Shown here in pieces: positions 60,601-64,000 of a DNA stretch of 64,000 bases. The notes below the pieces were generated by a model, which saw only the letters and a list, made by a program, of their open reading frames with translations, searched no databases and had not been told where the DNA came from. The position numbers and the translations under genes are program-made. How positions within the stretch are numbered: the stretch's first letter is position 1; each line of letters starts with the position of its first letter. This DNA comes from Clytia hemisphaerica (lineage: Eukaryota > Cnidaria > Hydrozoa > Leptothecata > Clytiidae), in assembly GCA_902728285.1 (NCBI GenBank), contig CACVBU010000879.1, positions 548,734 to 612,733 of the forward strand, given 5' to 3'.

Positions 60601-63335
60601 TTGTTACCTATAATTAAAGGTTTTGTTTTTTTAAATAAGTCGACATCGATCGTTGGCTTACTCATCAATATTTTAATTTACAAGCTTTTCAATACATTAA
60701 ATTGAAACGGGTGTGAAACAACATTGGTTAAAAACAAGGAAAGGAAAACTTTTTTTTGTTTATTCAGCACAAAATCGAACACAATATAACAATAGGGGAC
60801 ACCGGCCTAACGTAAAACATGTGCCTGATATGACACTGAAACACAAGAATACTTATGTAGAATATCCTTTAGTACACGCTTTTTATGAGAATTTTCATGA
60901 TGAACTGTTAAAAATAAGCATAGCCACCGGAAAGAAATATACGGTAAGCTTAATCCGCTAGCGAAATGCAAATCGCTGCAGAGAAAGGCTCTAGACACGT
61001 ACGGATATTATCACAGTGGAGTATCTCCACTATCGTGGAGACAGGCCCGCCTTTTAGAGTGTCCGCTAATTAAATATTCTTATGTGTAAAGATTTGCATT
61101 TAATAAAAACAATCAATAATAAAACAACCTCACCTGATCGCCCCACTCATTAATGACCGGCATGTTAATATCATCGATGAATACGGACATACGTTTACCG
61201 GCCACCGGACCGTACGTACTTCCCATACGTTTGTCCACGTAACTTTCAATCGTGCGCTAAAACGTAAAACAATGACGTAAAAAATGTTAATAGAAATTCT
61301 TACGTTCTGTAATGTAAAGCAAGCGTTAATAGATATTTTTAAAGTATAAAAAAAGTAAAAAGTAAGAACATTAATCGGTTGGTTTATCTCAAACTAAAGA
61401 GAAAATAACGTTAATTACACGCGCCACCATTATATAGTAATAACCGAGTTTATGTATTTGCACTTTCGAGGACGGTAGAGTGACTGAAGCGACTTGGAAT
61501 AACCCGCAATTCCGCCCCGCAAAATCGATGACGGTAAAAGTGCTGATTTACCGTCGTCCTCAGCTGGTCAGGATCTAGTCAAATTAGAACCTTACCGTCT
61601 CCGTCGCTGAAAAACACACATACATAAACTCGGTATAAAAACGCAAAAGGCGGAGAAAAATCTTTAGAAAAACACAGACAAAAATTTTCTTTTATTTTCA
61701 ACATTTTCGAGTACTCTCCGAATGTAACTTTTTTATTCACTTGAGTATAACTTTAAATCTAATTGATCAAATGTAATGAATGACCTATCAAAATTTAAGT
61801 TCATCTTTCTTCTTTCCAATGGAAAAGAAATGGTTCTCATAAAATCTTTCGATTTCGCGAAAACTAGTTTCAAAGAGAGAAACCTATTCGTTGCACACCC
61901 AATACTTGACAATTGAAAGAAAATTTTGAAGGGGTGACGAAATTTTTCCCGACGAAATTTATCTCCGTCATTTTATCACCCGACCAAAACTTTTACCCCA
62001 TTTTTTTTATTCCCGAGCGAAAATTTTACTCAAAATTTCACACTCCAACCAAATATTAAATCCAAATTTTTACACTCTGAATTACAGAAGTTAGTGCTTT
62101 AAACGTCGAATTACAAGATCTTTTTCGAGCTAGTGAAGGAGACCATTTAATTTGGACGATTTAGTCGGGTGGAAGTGACTAAATTGTAAATTTGGTCGGG
62201 GAAAAGAGACGAATTTGAAATTTTGGTCGGGGAAAAGTGACGATGAATTTGACATTTTGGTGGGGGAAAAGCGACGAAAATGCCTCTAGGTGACGAAATT
62301 TTTCATACCTGGAAATGCATTGGAGTAGAAGCAGAAGAGAAGTTGAATCTTTTGGTGAGATGAACTTCAGGGTCATAATGTTTCATGTAACTTTGTATCA
62401 TAATTGTCTTCGCTGTCCCTTGTTCACCGATCAAAAGAGCAGCCTGAAAATATAGAGGAGGTTTAGACGCTGTATCGTCCGTTACAGTGATAGTAAAGGC
62501 GATATACGGGAAAAAATCGGCGGGAGAGTTTCGAAGAAGACTGGCAAACTCGACCGGCTGTAAACTCTTTTCGACAAAAAAACCCGTTTGCAAATTTTCT
62601 TCGGCTTTGGGCTATTTTCTTAAATAGTGATTCGTCTTAGACTATAACAAAGTCTAAGGAGATTACGCAACTTAACAAAACAAACATGAAAACCTACACG
62701 AATTTCTAATAATTATATAAAAGATTATCGGCGATCCAAAAAGTATCTGCAATCTGATTGGTTAAAAAAGTACAATATATCTTGTAAAAATATATATAAA
62801 TTGACGAAAAGATGTTACTGCATTGTAGCGGTAGCAGCAATCTAACGTCACTTTGCTACAAAAGTGCCCTGCGCTTTTTTCTAACACAAAAAAGTGCATT
62901 TTTGGTCACCGATATACCAGTTATCAGACATTTGTCCGATAACTATTACATAAAAGTCCGAGAACATTCATCAAGACAAGAAATTTTCTCATATTTGTCG
63001 AAGTGCCTTCTTTATCATATGTCAAATACAAAACCCTATCAGCTTTGTTACCAAACAGAATATTTTAAAACTTAACTGCTTAACTAATAGAATGATAAGC
63101 ATAATGCGAGCCTGGAATAGGGACAGACACTTGCTTATTAAAAAAAACATGCAACGTTATATGGACGTGTTATGAGCGTTGAAAGTACATACCTTTCCCT
63201 GTTTAGCAATGGTATCGATTAAGAAGTTCGTTCGAACGTTGTCTACATTGGGAACCAAGATGGAAGAATACTCAGGACTGTGGTCTGTAGGGTAAATGTA
63301 CTCTTCGACGCGTGAAGACCAATGACACCATTTCC
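30214..63335 (-). CDS. Axonemal dynein heavy chain, DNAH5/DNAH8 type (3' 40 exons)
   Basis: C-terminal half of an outer-arm dynein heavy chain, the ATP-driven motor that slides doublet microtubules in cilia. I traced 40 exons on the minus strand. All introns are GT-AG and all junctions are in phase, giving 6,266 coding bases and about 2,087 residues ending at the stop at 30214. In order the protein shows AAA3 (GEQGTAKT Walker A, FIDDIN Walker B), AAA4 (GVGGSGKQS Walker A, FVFTDQE Walker B), the stalk coiled coil with the microtubule-binding domain between its helices, AAA5, AAA6 and the C-terminal domain. The ending [12 protein letters not shown]...[13 protein letters not shown] matches, from memory, the DNAH5/DNAH8 (outer-arm gamma) group; DNAH5 versus DNAH8 cannot be separated by eye. 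The tail, linker, AAA1 and AAA2 lie beyond the right edge. Introns are packed with MITEs and SINEs, yet the frame is intact, so the gene is probably functional. Confidence 0.95.
30693..30828. mobile_element. Hairpin MITE, ATGATATTCATGACGT family
   Basis: Inverted ends around GGCAAAAACCGGGGTCTTTC. Same family as 56244-56398. Confidence 0.75.
30837..31168. mobile_element. Inverted-repeat MITE, CGCCAAATTAAAT family
   Basis: Ends AAATACCTTAAGGGGATAAA and TTTATCCACTTAAGGTATTT. Interior has repeated CGCCAAATTAAATTCCCGCC words. Confidence 0.8.
31370..31446. mobile_element. Degraded hairpin MITE (GTAAGGGATC family)
   Basis: CATTAAGGGATCACCTCTAC AGATTC matches the loop of 50455-50545 and 58945-59050. 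Confidence 0.5.
31738..31890 (-). CDS. Dynein exon 39 (C-terminal domain)
   Basis: 51 codons, phase 0 to 0: [19 protein letters not shown] and [18 protein letters not shown], a dynein C-terminal signature. Confidence 0.96.
32097..32330 (-). mobile_element. tRNA-derived SINE (family C), decayed
   Basis: Minus-strand copy of the 42420-42667 SINE (GAAGGCTCATCTCTTTC, TTACTGAGCTTCAATCAGAG). Promoter boxes much mutated. Confidence 0.6.
32335..32505. mobile_element. Decayed pogo/Tigger-like MITE
   Basis: ACGCTCTCTAATTCGAG then ATTCGATACACTCC and TTCTCCTTGAAAATCGAAT. Related to 59155-59305, and in end wording to 44055-44190, 46585-46770 and 55270-55380. Confidence 0.5.
32765..32977 (-). CDS. Dynein exon 38 (C-terminal domain)
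   Basis: 71 codons, phase 0 to 0: [20 protein letters not shown], then [17 protein letters not shown] and IPSHWQR. Confidence 0.96.
33022..33201. mobile_element. Hairpin MITE, CTATTCCAGAAA family
   Basis: Inverted ends with CCCCCTATGTTGAGGAGGT / ACCTCCTCAACATGGGGG. A related CCCCCTGTTGAGGAGGT piece occurs at 63857. Confidence 0.8.
33447..33641. mobile_element. MITE, ACCGAGTTTATGTATTTG family (copy 1)
   Basis: Ends GAGTTTATGTATGTGTG and CAAATACATAAACTCGGTAT. Inverse copy at 61438-61640; fragment at 48535-48595. Confidence 0.8.
33726..33882 (-). CDS. Dynein exon 37 (C-terminal domain)
   Basis: Encodes [20 protein letters not shown] and ends LPPNYLKHE. Completes the split Thr codon of exon 36. 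Confidence 0.94.
34382..34800. mobile_element. GGACCTACC-ended element, short copy
   Basis: Begins TGGACCTACCT and ends GGGGTAGGTCCAAAA. Has the ACCGGCCGGAAATTTTT unit and an ACGAACGAACGAAC microsatellite near its end, as at 23000-24098. Confidence 0.7.
35065..35225 (-). CDS. Dynein exon 36
   Basis: Encodes [20 protein letters not shown] and [12 protein letters not shown]. The true frame differs from the longest open frame here; homology and phase decide it. Confidence 0.94.
35640..35765 (-). mobile_element. tRNA-like SINE fragment
   Basis: On the minus strand, GATTGGTAGTG and GTTCGAATCCC resemble A and B boxes. No matching body found. Confidence 0.4.
35870..36177 (-). CDS. Dynein exon 35 (AAA6)
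   Basis: 308 bases: [40 protein letters not shown] and [20 protein letters not shown], all conserved. Ends phase 0. Confidence 0.96.
36361..36458. mobile_element. Palindromic MITE, CCCAGCTGGCACACAACG family
   Basis: Ends CCCAGCTGGCACACAACG / CAACGTTGTGTGCCAGCTGG, interior rich in AACGTT. It interrupts a copy of the 19010-19165 repeat. Confidence 0.85.
36581..36800 (-). CDS. Dynein exon 34 (AAA6)
   Basis: Begins [19 protein letters not shown], a dynein-wide signature, and ends [11 protein letters not shown]. Its acceptor is only about 10 bases from the end of a MITE (36810-37053). Confidence 0.96.
36810..37053. mobile_element. MITE, GCTCTAGTTTAGACGGC family, beside dynein exon 34
   Basis: Inverted ends GCTCTAGTTTAGACGGC / GCCGTCTAAACTAGAGC, flanked by TTA on both sides, consistent with a 3-bp TWA target duplication (PIF/Harbinger-like, inferred). 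Second copy at 44456-44766. Confidence 0.85.
37818..37891 (-). CDS. Dynein exon 33 (AAA6)
   Basis: A 74-base exon coding [20 protein letters not shown] plus SMQT, donor GTATGT. Too short to show as an open frame, but homology and phase are clear. Confidence 0.94.
38321..38523 (-). CDS. Dynein exon 32 (AAA6)
   Basis: Encodes [20 protein letters not shown], then [20 protein letters not shown], the strongly conserved AAA6 core. Confidence 0.95.
38757..39040. mobile_element. MITE, GGGTACCTAATAA family
   Basis: Ends GGGTACCTAATAA / TTATTAGGTACCC. Interior GGTGGAATAAGAATGTCCTG is tandemly repeated. Confidence 0.75.
39365..39483 (-). CDS. Dynein exon 31 (AAA6)
   Basis: Encodes [20 protein letters not shown] and DTFRKLLLI. 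Ends two bases into a split Arg codon. Confidence 0.95.
39530..39808. mobile_element. Inverted-repeat MITE, AAAAACACTGGTCTGG family
   Basis: Ends ATAAAAACACTGGTCTGG / CCAGACCAGTGTTTTTAT, with inner GATCACGTTACC against its loose inverse. A one-ended relative lies at 45800-45960. Confidence 0.8.
39811..40031 (+). mobile_element. tRNA-derived SINE (family B), second copy
   Basis: Box A TAGCTCAGTTGGTAGA and box B TGTTCGATCCC. Body and tail match 29571-29840. The acceptor-stem ends do not pair, so it is not a functional tRNA. Confidence 0.8.
40953..41074 (-). CDS. Dynein exon 30
   Basis: Encodes [20 protein letters not shown], a dynein hallmark. Ends phase 0 (ILNQ). Confidence 0.95.
41186..41375. 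repeat. Microsatellite (CGAA)n
   Basis: About 45 copies of the 4-base unit with a few CGA slips, in dynein intron 29. Open frames on both strands are artefacts. Confidence 0.97.
41423..41613 (-). CDS. Dynein exon 29
   Basis: Encodes [20 protein letters not shown], then [18 protein letters not shown] and REFSTFIKG. Confidence 0.95.
41651..41836. mobile_element. MITE, AGGTCATTTCACAGT family
   Basis: Ends AGGTCATTTCACAGT / ACTGTGAAATGGCCT, and inner GGTAATCAGGA / TCCTGATTACC. Confidence 0.8.
42223..42337 (-). CDS. Dynein exon 28
   Basis: Encodes [20 protein letters not shown], then [17 protein letters not shown]. Its phase (1 in, 2 out) links exons 27 and 29 exactly. Confidence 0.94.
42420..42667 (-). 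mobile_element. tRNA-derived SINE (family C)
   Basis: On the minus strand, box A GTGCAGTGGTAGAGCATC and box B GGGTTCAAACCC are clear, followed by a body with GGAGCAATCCAGGGAGAAAG. Decayed copies at 32097-32330 and 57848-57960. Confidence 0.85.
42846..42983 (-). CDS. Dynein exon 27
   Basis: Encodes [20 protein letters not shown] and NNAREEFRN. An open reading frame continues past the donor GTAAGC for about 120 bases into intronic repeat, but homology stops at the donor. Confidence 0.95.
43444..43549 (-). CDS. Dynein exon 26 (AAA5 to AAA6)
   Basis: Encodes [20 protein letters not shown], continuing [16 protein letters not shown]. Ends after one base of a split Gly codon. Confidence 0.95.
44234..44326 (-). 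CDS. Dynein exon 25 (AAA5)
   Basis: 31 codons, phase 0 to 0: [20 protein letters not shown] then [11 protein letters not shown]. Confidence 0.95.
44456..44766. mobile_element. MITE, GCTCTAGTTTAGACGGC family, compound copy
   Basis: One left end at 44456 and a second left end at about 44547 share a single right end (GTCTAAACTAGAGT). Suggests one copy inserted in another or a partial duplication. Confidence 0.8.
45225..45327. mobile_element. Palindromic MITE, CCCAGCTGGCACACAA family, second copy
   Basis: Ends CCCAGCTGGCACACAATG / CGTTGAGTGCCGGCTGGG. Interior AACGTTCATCTAATG words. Confidence 0.8.
45499..45588 (-). CDS. Dynein exon 24 (AAA5)
   Basis: 30 codons, phase 0 to 0: [20 protein letters not shown]. 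Canonical AAA5 sequence. Confidence 0.95.
46364..46519 (-). CDS. Dynein exon 23 (AAA5)
   Basis: 52 codons, phase 0 to 0: [19 protein letters not shown] in the middle, a dynein-wide signature. Confidence 0.95.
46585..46770. mobile_element. pogo/Tigger-like relic
   Basis: CAGCTCTCTCTTATTCGAAT at the left and repeated TTCTGTAATTCGAA words, facing TCGAATTAGAGAGAG. CAG..TCTC..TTCGAA tips are usual for pogo-type elements. Confidence 0.5.
47019..47174 (-). CDS. Dynein exon 22 (AAA5)
   Basis: 52 codons, phase 0 to 0: [19 protein letters not shown], then [17 protein letters not shown], the conserved AAA5 block. Confidence 0.95.
47690..47843 (-). mobile_element. tRNA-derived SINE (family A), minus copy
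   Basis: Inverse of the 28773-28985 body (CCCTTCACATGGCATGGGTT) with a B-box-like GAGTTCCATTCC. Confidence 0.65.
48109..48277 (-). CDS. Dynein exon 21 (AAA5)
   Basis: Encodes [20 protein letters not shown] and then [15 protein letters not shown]. Start of AAA5. It begins by completing a split Ser codon. Confidence 0.95.
48723..48850 (-). CDS. Dynein exon 20 (CC2 to AAA5)
   Basis: Encodes [20 protein letters not shown] and [13 protein letters not shown], a signature of all dynein heavy chains. Confidence 0.95.
48890..49110. repeat. Intronic repeat shared with 60602-60850
   Basis: AAAGGTTTTGTTTTTAATAA ... ACAAGCTTTTTCACATTGAA ... CCTGATATGA is matched in order and orientation next to dynein exon 4. 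Confidence 0.65.
49423..49560 (-). CDS. Dynein exon 19 (stalk helix CC2)
   Basis: 46 codons, phase 0 to 0, all helical: [20 protein letters not shown], continuing with [17 protein letters not shown]. Descending stalk helix. Confidence 0.95.
49910..49996 (-). CDS. Dynein exon 18 (microtubule-binding domain end)
   Basis: 29 codons, phase 0 to 0: [19 protein letters not shown], then [10 protein letters not shown], the conserved return into the descending stalk helix. Confidence 0.95.
50105..50395. mobile_element. MITE, CACAGACTCGCTGGGA family
   Basis: Ends ACCCCTGTGTCACAGACTCG and CGAGGCTGTGAGCAAGGGGT. Interior CCCCACTGGGAATTT words. Distantly like the ends of 15923-16122. Confidence 0.75.
50455..50545. 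mobile_element. Hairpin MITE, CTTCCGCCATTATGG family
   Basis: ACTTCCGCCATTATGG / CCATAATGGCGGAAGT ends, loop GTAAGGGATCGCTTCTAC. A weaker copy at 58945-59050 and a relic at 31370-31446. Confidence 0.85.
50566..50694 (-). CDS. Dynein exon 17 (microtubule-binding domain)
   Basis: 43 codons, phase 0 to 0: [20 protein letters not shown] and ends ENAKR. Its donor (GTATTC) lies about 20 bases from a hairpin MITE at 50455-50545. Confidence 0.93.
50965..51132 (-). CDS. Dynein exon 16 (microtubule-binding domain)
   Basis: 56 codons, phase 0 to 0. [20 protein letters not shown] and [15 protein letters not shown] mark the start of the microtubule-binding domain. Confidence 0.95.
51365..51439 (-). CDS. 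Dynein exon 15 (stalk CC1 tip)
   Basis: 25 codons, phase 0 to 0: [20 protein letters not shown] followed by EAALQ, the conserved end of CC1 before the microtubule-binding domain. Confidence 0.94.
51696..52020 (-). CDS. Dynein exon 14 (stalk helix CC1)
   Basis: The longest internal exon. It opens [19 protein letters not shown] and runs into a heptad-rich coiled coil ([20 protein letters not shown]...), the ascending stalk helix. Confidence 0.95.
52275..52840. repeat. 30-bp minisatellite in dynein intron 13
   Basis: About 18 copies of a 30-base unit containing TTTGACAAAAACGTTTCGGC plus TAGACTAG. The last copies run up to the donor of exon 13. Frames in it are repeat artefacts. Confidence 0.95.
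52852..52976 (-). CDS. Dynein exon 13 (AAA4 to stalk)
   Basis: Encodes [20 protein letters not shown] and ends CKDYFE plus two bases of a split Arg codon. A 30-bp minisatellite begins within about a dozen bases of its donor site. Confidence 0.94.
53103..53277. mobile_element. MITE, ACACGTTTTTTATAAGAAC family
   Basis: Ends ACACGTTTTTTAAAATAAG and GTTCTTATAAAAAAAACGTG. The relative at 49588-49821 shares GAACATGTTAAGAA and GAACATCCGAAGGCTT. Confidence 0.75.
53573..53674 (-). CDS. Dynein exon 12 (AAA4)
   Basis: 34 codons, phase 0 to 0: [20 protein letters not shown] then [14 protein letters not shown], a very conserved dynein block. Confidence 0.96.
54347..54525. mobile_element. Hairpin MITE, TAGACCTTATCGG family
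   Basis: Nearly complete palindrome (GCGATGCATTGTGGGATTGT and its inverse) with TA at both tips; Tc1/mariner-type insertion inferred. Confidence 0.9.
54559..54723 (-). CDS. Dynein exon 11 (AAA4)
   Basis: 55 codons, phase 0 to 0, with [28 protein letters not shown]. Standard AAA4 sequence before the stalk. Confidence 0.95.
55477..55630 (-). CDS. Dynein exon 10 (AAA4 Walker B)
   Basis: Encodes [19 protein letters not shown] and [20 protein letters not shown], with the AAA4 Walker B in FVFTDQE. Ends phase 0. Confidence 0.96.
55731..55993. mobile_element. MITE, CTTTATATACCCTGGACCAA family, full copy
   Basis: Ends ACCTTTATATACCCTGGACC and its inverse GGTCCAGGGATATATAAAG. Interior (AATGCATCGAGAGCGCTAG) equals the outer arm sequence of the palindrome at 1-2652. 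A fragment lies at 43033-43070. Confidence 0.85.
56086..56216 (-). CDS. Dynein exon 9 (AAA4 Walker A)
   Basis: Encodes [19 protein letters not shown] and the AAA4 P-loop GVGGSGKQS, ending ...FQITIT plus two bases of a split Arg codon. Confidence 0.96.
56244..56398. mobile_element. Hairpin MITE, ATGATATTCATGACGT family
   Basis: GATATTCATGACGTAAT / ATTACGTCATGAATATC ends, inner CCCCGGTTTTTGCTAGTAGT. About 28 bases upstream of the exon-9 acceptor. Confidence 0.85.
56986..57108 (-). CDS. Dynein exon 8 (AAA4 start)
   Basis: 41 codons, phase 0 to 0, with [18 protein letters not shown], a highly conserved segment before the AAA4 P-loop. Confidence 0.95.
57726..57795 (-). CDS. Dynein exon 7 (acidic AAA3-AAA4 linker)
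   Basis: A 70-base exon coding an acidic stretch ([17 protein letters not shown]), as seen between AAA3 and AAA4 in axonemal heavy chains. The donor GTAACT is weaker than its neighbours; it is chosen because it keeps phase and joins EP to the I-E-S of exon 8. Confidence 0.85.
57848..57960 (-). mobile_element. SINE family C, tail fragment
   Basis: Matches the 3' part of 42420-42667 (CTCTTTCTCCC.AGATTGCTCCAC). Confidence 0.6.
58376..58665 (-). CDS. Dynein exon 6 (AAA3-AAA4)
   Basis: Encodes [20 protein letters not shown] and continues with the conserved RIWQGLL helix and a [13 protein letters not shown] segment. It ends after two bases of a split Arg codon. Confidence 0.95.
58772..58920. mobile_element. 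Hairpin MITE, CACCATTGCAATGTCTTC family
   Basis: CAACAGCTGATTGGTTG and CAACCAATCAGCTGTTG face each other inside ends CACCATTGCAATGTCTTC / GAAGACATTGTAATGGTG. Confidence 0.85.
58945..59050. mobile_element. Hairpin MITE, CCACCATTATGG copy
   Basis: AATCAAACGTTCGATTTGCG and the GTAAGGGATC loop identify it with 50455-50545. Confidence 0.7.
59155..59305. mobile_element. Decayed pogo/Tigger-like MITE, second copy
   Basis: ATTCGATGCGCTCCCTTATT, TCCTTTGAAAATCGAATCAG and AGACCCGTTGACTGTA; related to 32335-32505. Confidence 0.5.
59471..59580 (-). CDS. Dynein exon 5 (AAA3 end)
   Basis: Encodes [14 protein letters not shown] and then [13 protein letters not shown], the small-domain helices at the end of AAA3. 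It completes the split Gly codon from exon 4. Confidence 0.93.
60069..60374. mobile_element. Inverted-repeat MITE, GGGCCATTCCATT family
   Basis: Ends GGGCCATTCCATTTTATATC and AATGGAACAGCCCA. Interior TTTCCAGGGGGT words. It lies just outside the exon-4 donor. Confidence 0.7.
60394..60607 (-). CDS. Dynein exon 4 (AAA3)
   Basis: Begins [20 protein letters not shown] and contains [20 protein letters not shown]. This is the sensor/arginine region of AAA3. It ends after one base of a split Gly codon. Confidence 0.95.
61134..61256 (-). CDS. Dynein exon 3 (AAA3 Walker B)
   Basis: 41 codons, phase 0 to 0. It contains [17 protein letters not shown] and the Walker B region [17 protein letters not shown] typical of axonemal dyneins. 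Confidence 0.95.
61438..61640. mobile_element. MITE, ACCGAGTTTATGTATTTG family (copy 2)
   Basis: Inverse of 33447-33641 over its whole length (GCTGATTTACCGTCGTCCTC, TTACCGTCTCCGTCGCTGAA). Confidence 0.85.
62309..62443 (-). CDS. Dynein exon 2 (AAA3 Walker A)
   Basis: 45 codons, phase 0 to 0. It carries GEQGTAKT, the AAA3 nucleotide-binding loop, followed by [13 protein letters not shown]. Confidence 0.95.
63193..63335 (-). CDS. Dynein exon 1 of window (pre-AAA3)
   Basis: Encodes [17 protein letters not shown] and then [19 protein letters not shown], the conserved segment just before the AAA3 P-loop. It starts with the last two bases of a split codon, so at least one more exon lies upstream beyond the window. 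Donor is GTATGT. Confidence 0.93.
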
Positions 63336-63690
63336 CTACAAAGATATATTAGGGGGATAAGATGATTGAGGTTACTAAGTTTTTAACTCGATTCAATATA
63401 CGATTAACAGCGTACGAGGCTCTGTAGGTAAACGATCTACTCTTAAATGCGTCAAGACCAATGACACCATTTCCCTACCAAGATATATTAGGGAGATAAA
63501 ATGATTGAGGATACTGAGTTTAATTCTAAATGTGATGCAGCATGTAGATCACGACAGATATACAAGGCTCTATAGGTATATGATGGACTATTCATTGCAA
63601 AAAGACCGTGGATAACAATATACAAGGCTTAATTTGTAAACAATGGCGAGAGGACACCATTTCCCCATAAAAAATAAATCGAGATTTAAC
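63300..63690. repeat. Partial tandem repeat of the exon-1 5' edge
   Basis: The block GACCAATGACACCATTTCCC plus TACAAAGATATATTAGGG recurs at about 63455-63495. Shorter GGACACCATTTCCCCAT occurs at about 63650. The spacing units share TACAAGGCTCTATAGGTA-type words. Confidence 0.75.
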
Positions 63691-64000
63691 TTGTATATTT
63701 ACACAGTTAAAACCGCCCGAAAATTAGAATTCGGATGGTTGTTCGGATAAGAGCACTCGTCAAAAACTCGTCAGTAATTCGTTGTCGTTTTTTCAGATAT
63801 TCGTCAAAACAAATCCGTTATCATATATTGGTCTTTTCCAGAAAAAAATCGTGCACCCCCTGTTGAGGAGGTCCATCTCCGTTCCAAGTGAGTAAGGTTT
63901 GAAATGCAGTGGAATTCCATAAGGGTAGACGAAAATCCGTCAAAAAGAAGCGGAATTCCAAGGGGGTAATGATTGAAATGCAGTGGAATTCCATAAGGGT

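Overview
This window is eukaryotic, almost certainly from an invertebrate animal. It has many short exons bounded by GT-AG introns, an axonemal (ciliary) dynein gene, AT-rich intergenic DNA, tRNA-derived SINEs and a very dense load of short inverted-repeat transposons (MITEs). A cnidarian or similar early-branching marine metazoan seems most likely to me, but nothing here fixes the species. No operons, bacterial genes or CRISPR arrays were seen. The window holds one 10-base assembly gap (14425-14434). All convincing genes lie on the minus strand. LAYOUT: 1-2650 is a large imperfect palindrome (arms about 1 kb, spacer about 0.56 kb). 3050-3130 may be a small plus-strand first exon. 3335-4267 is an inverted-repeat element made of ATCGAA-rich sequence with a nested MITE. 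4805-9536 is an unrecognised multi-exon gene with a repeated Cys-rich zinc-ribbon-like module, a Pro/Glu/Ser/Thr linker, a run of short symmetric phase-1 exons and a 100-residue C-terminal domain; two exons have broken frames. 10.0-12.1 kb holds irregular CATCAAC-type repeats and another ATCGAA element. 12.57-13.97 kb is a 25-bp minisatellite with higher-order structure, followed by the gap and a 222-bp duplicated edge. 15568-16473 is a centromeric histone H3 (CENP-A/CenH3) candidate in two exons. 17306-22049 is a tandem cluster of three intronless-coding TLC-domain (TLCD5/TMEM136-like) genes. 22.1-30.2 kb is gene-poor repeat territory, including a piggyBac-type MITE with TTAA ends and a 1.95-kb element with G8/C8 ends. 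From 30214 to 63335 the window contains the last 40 exons of an outer-arm axonemal dynein heavy chain of the DNAH5/DNAH8 type. HOW THE GENES RELATE: the dynein reading frame is intact through all 40 exons (6,266 coding bases; about 2,087 residues, from just before AAA3 through AAA4, stalk, microtubule-binding domain, AAA5, AAA6 and C-terminus), with every exon junction in phase. The first half of the protein lies beyond the right edge. Dynein, the TLC cluster and the CenH3 candidate have no shared pathway that I can see; they are simply neighbours. The dynein introns hold most of the mobile elements, and several of these touch splice sites (MITE against the exon-34 acceptor, minisatellite against the exon-13 donor, tandem copies of the exon-1 acceptor). 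Exon numbers used here count from the right edge of the window.
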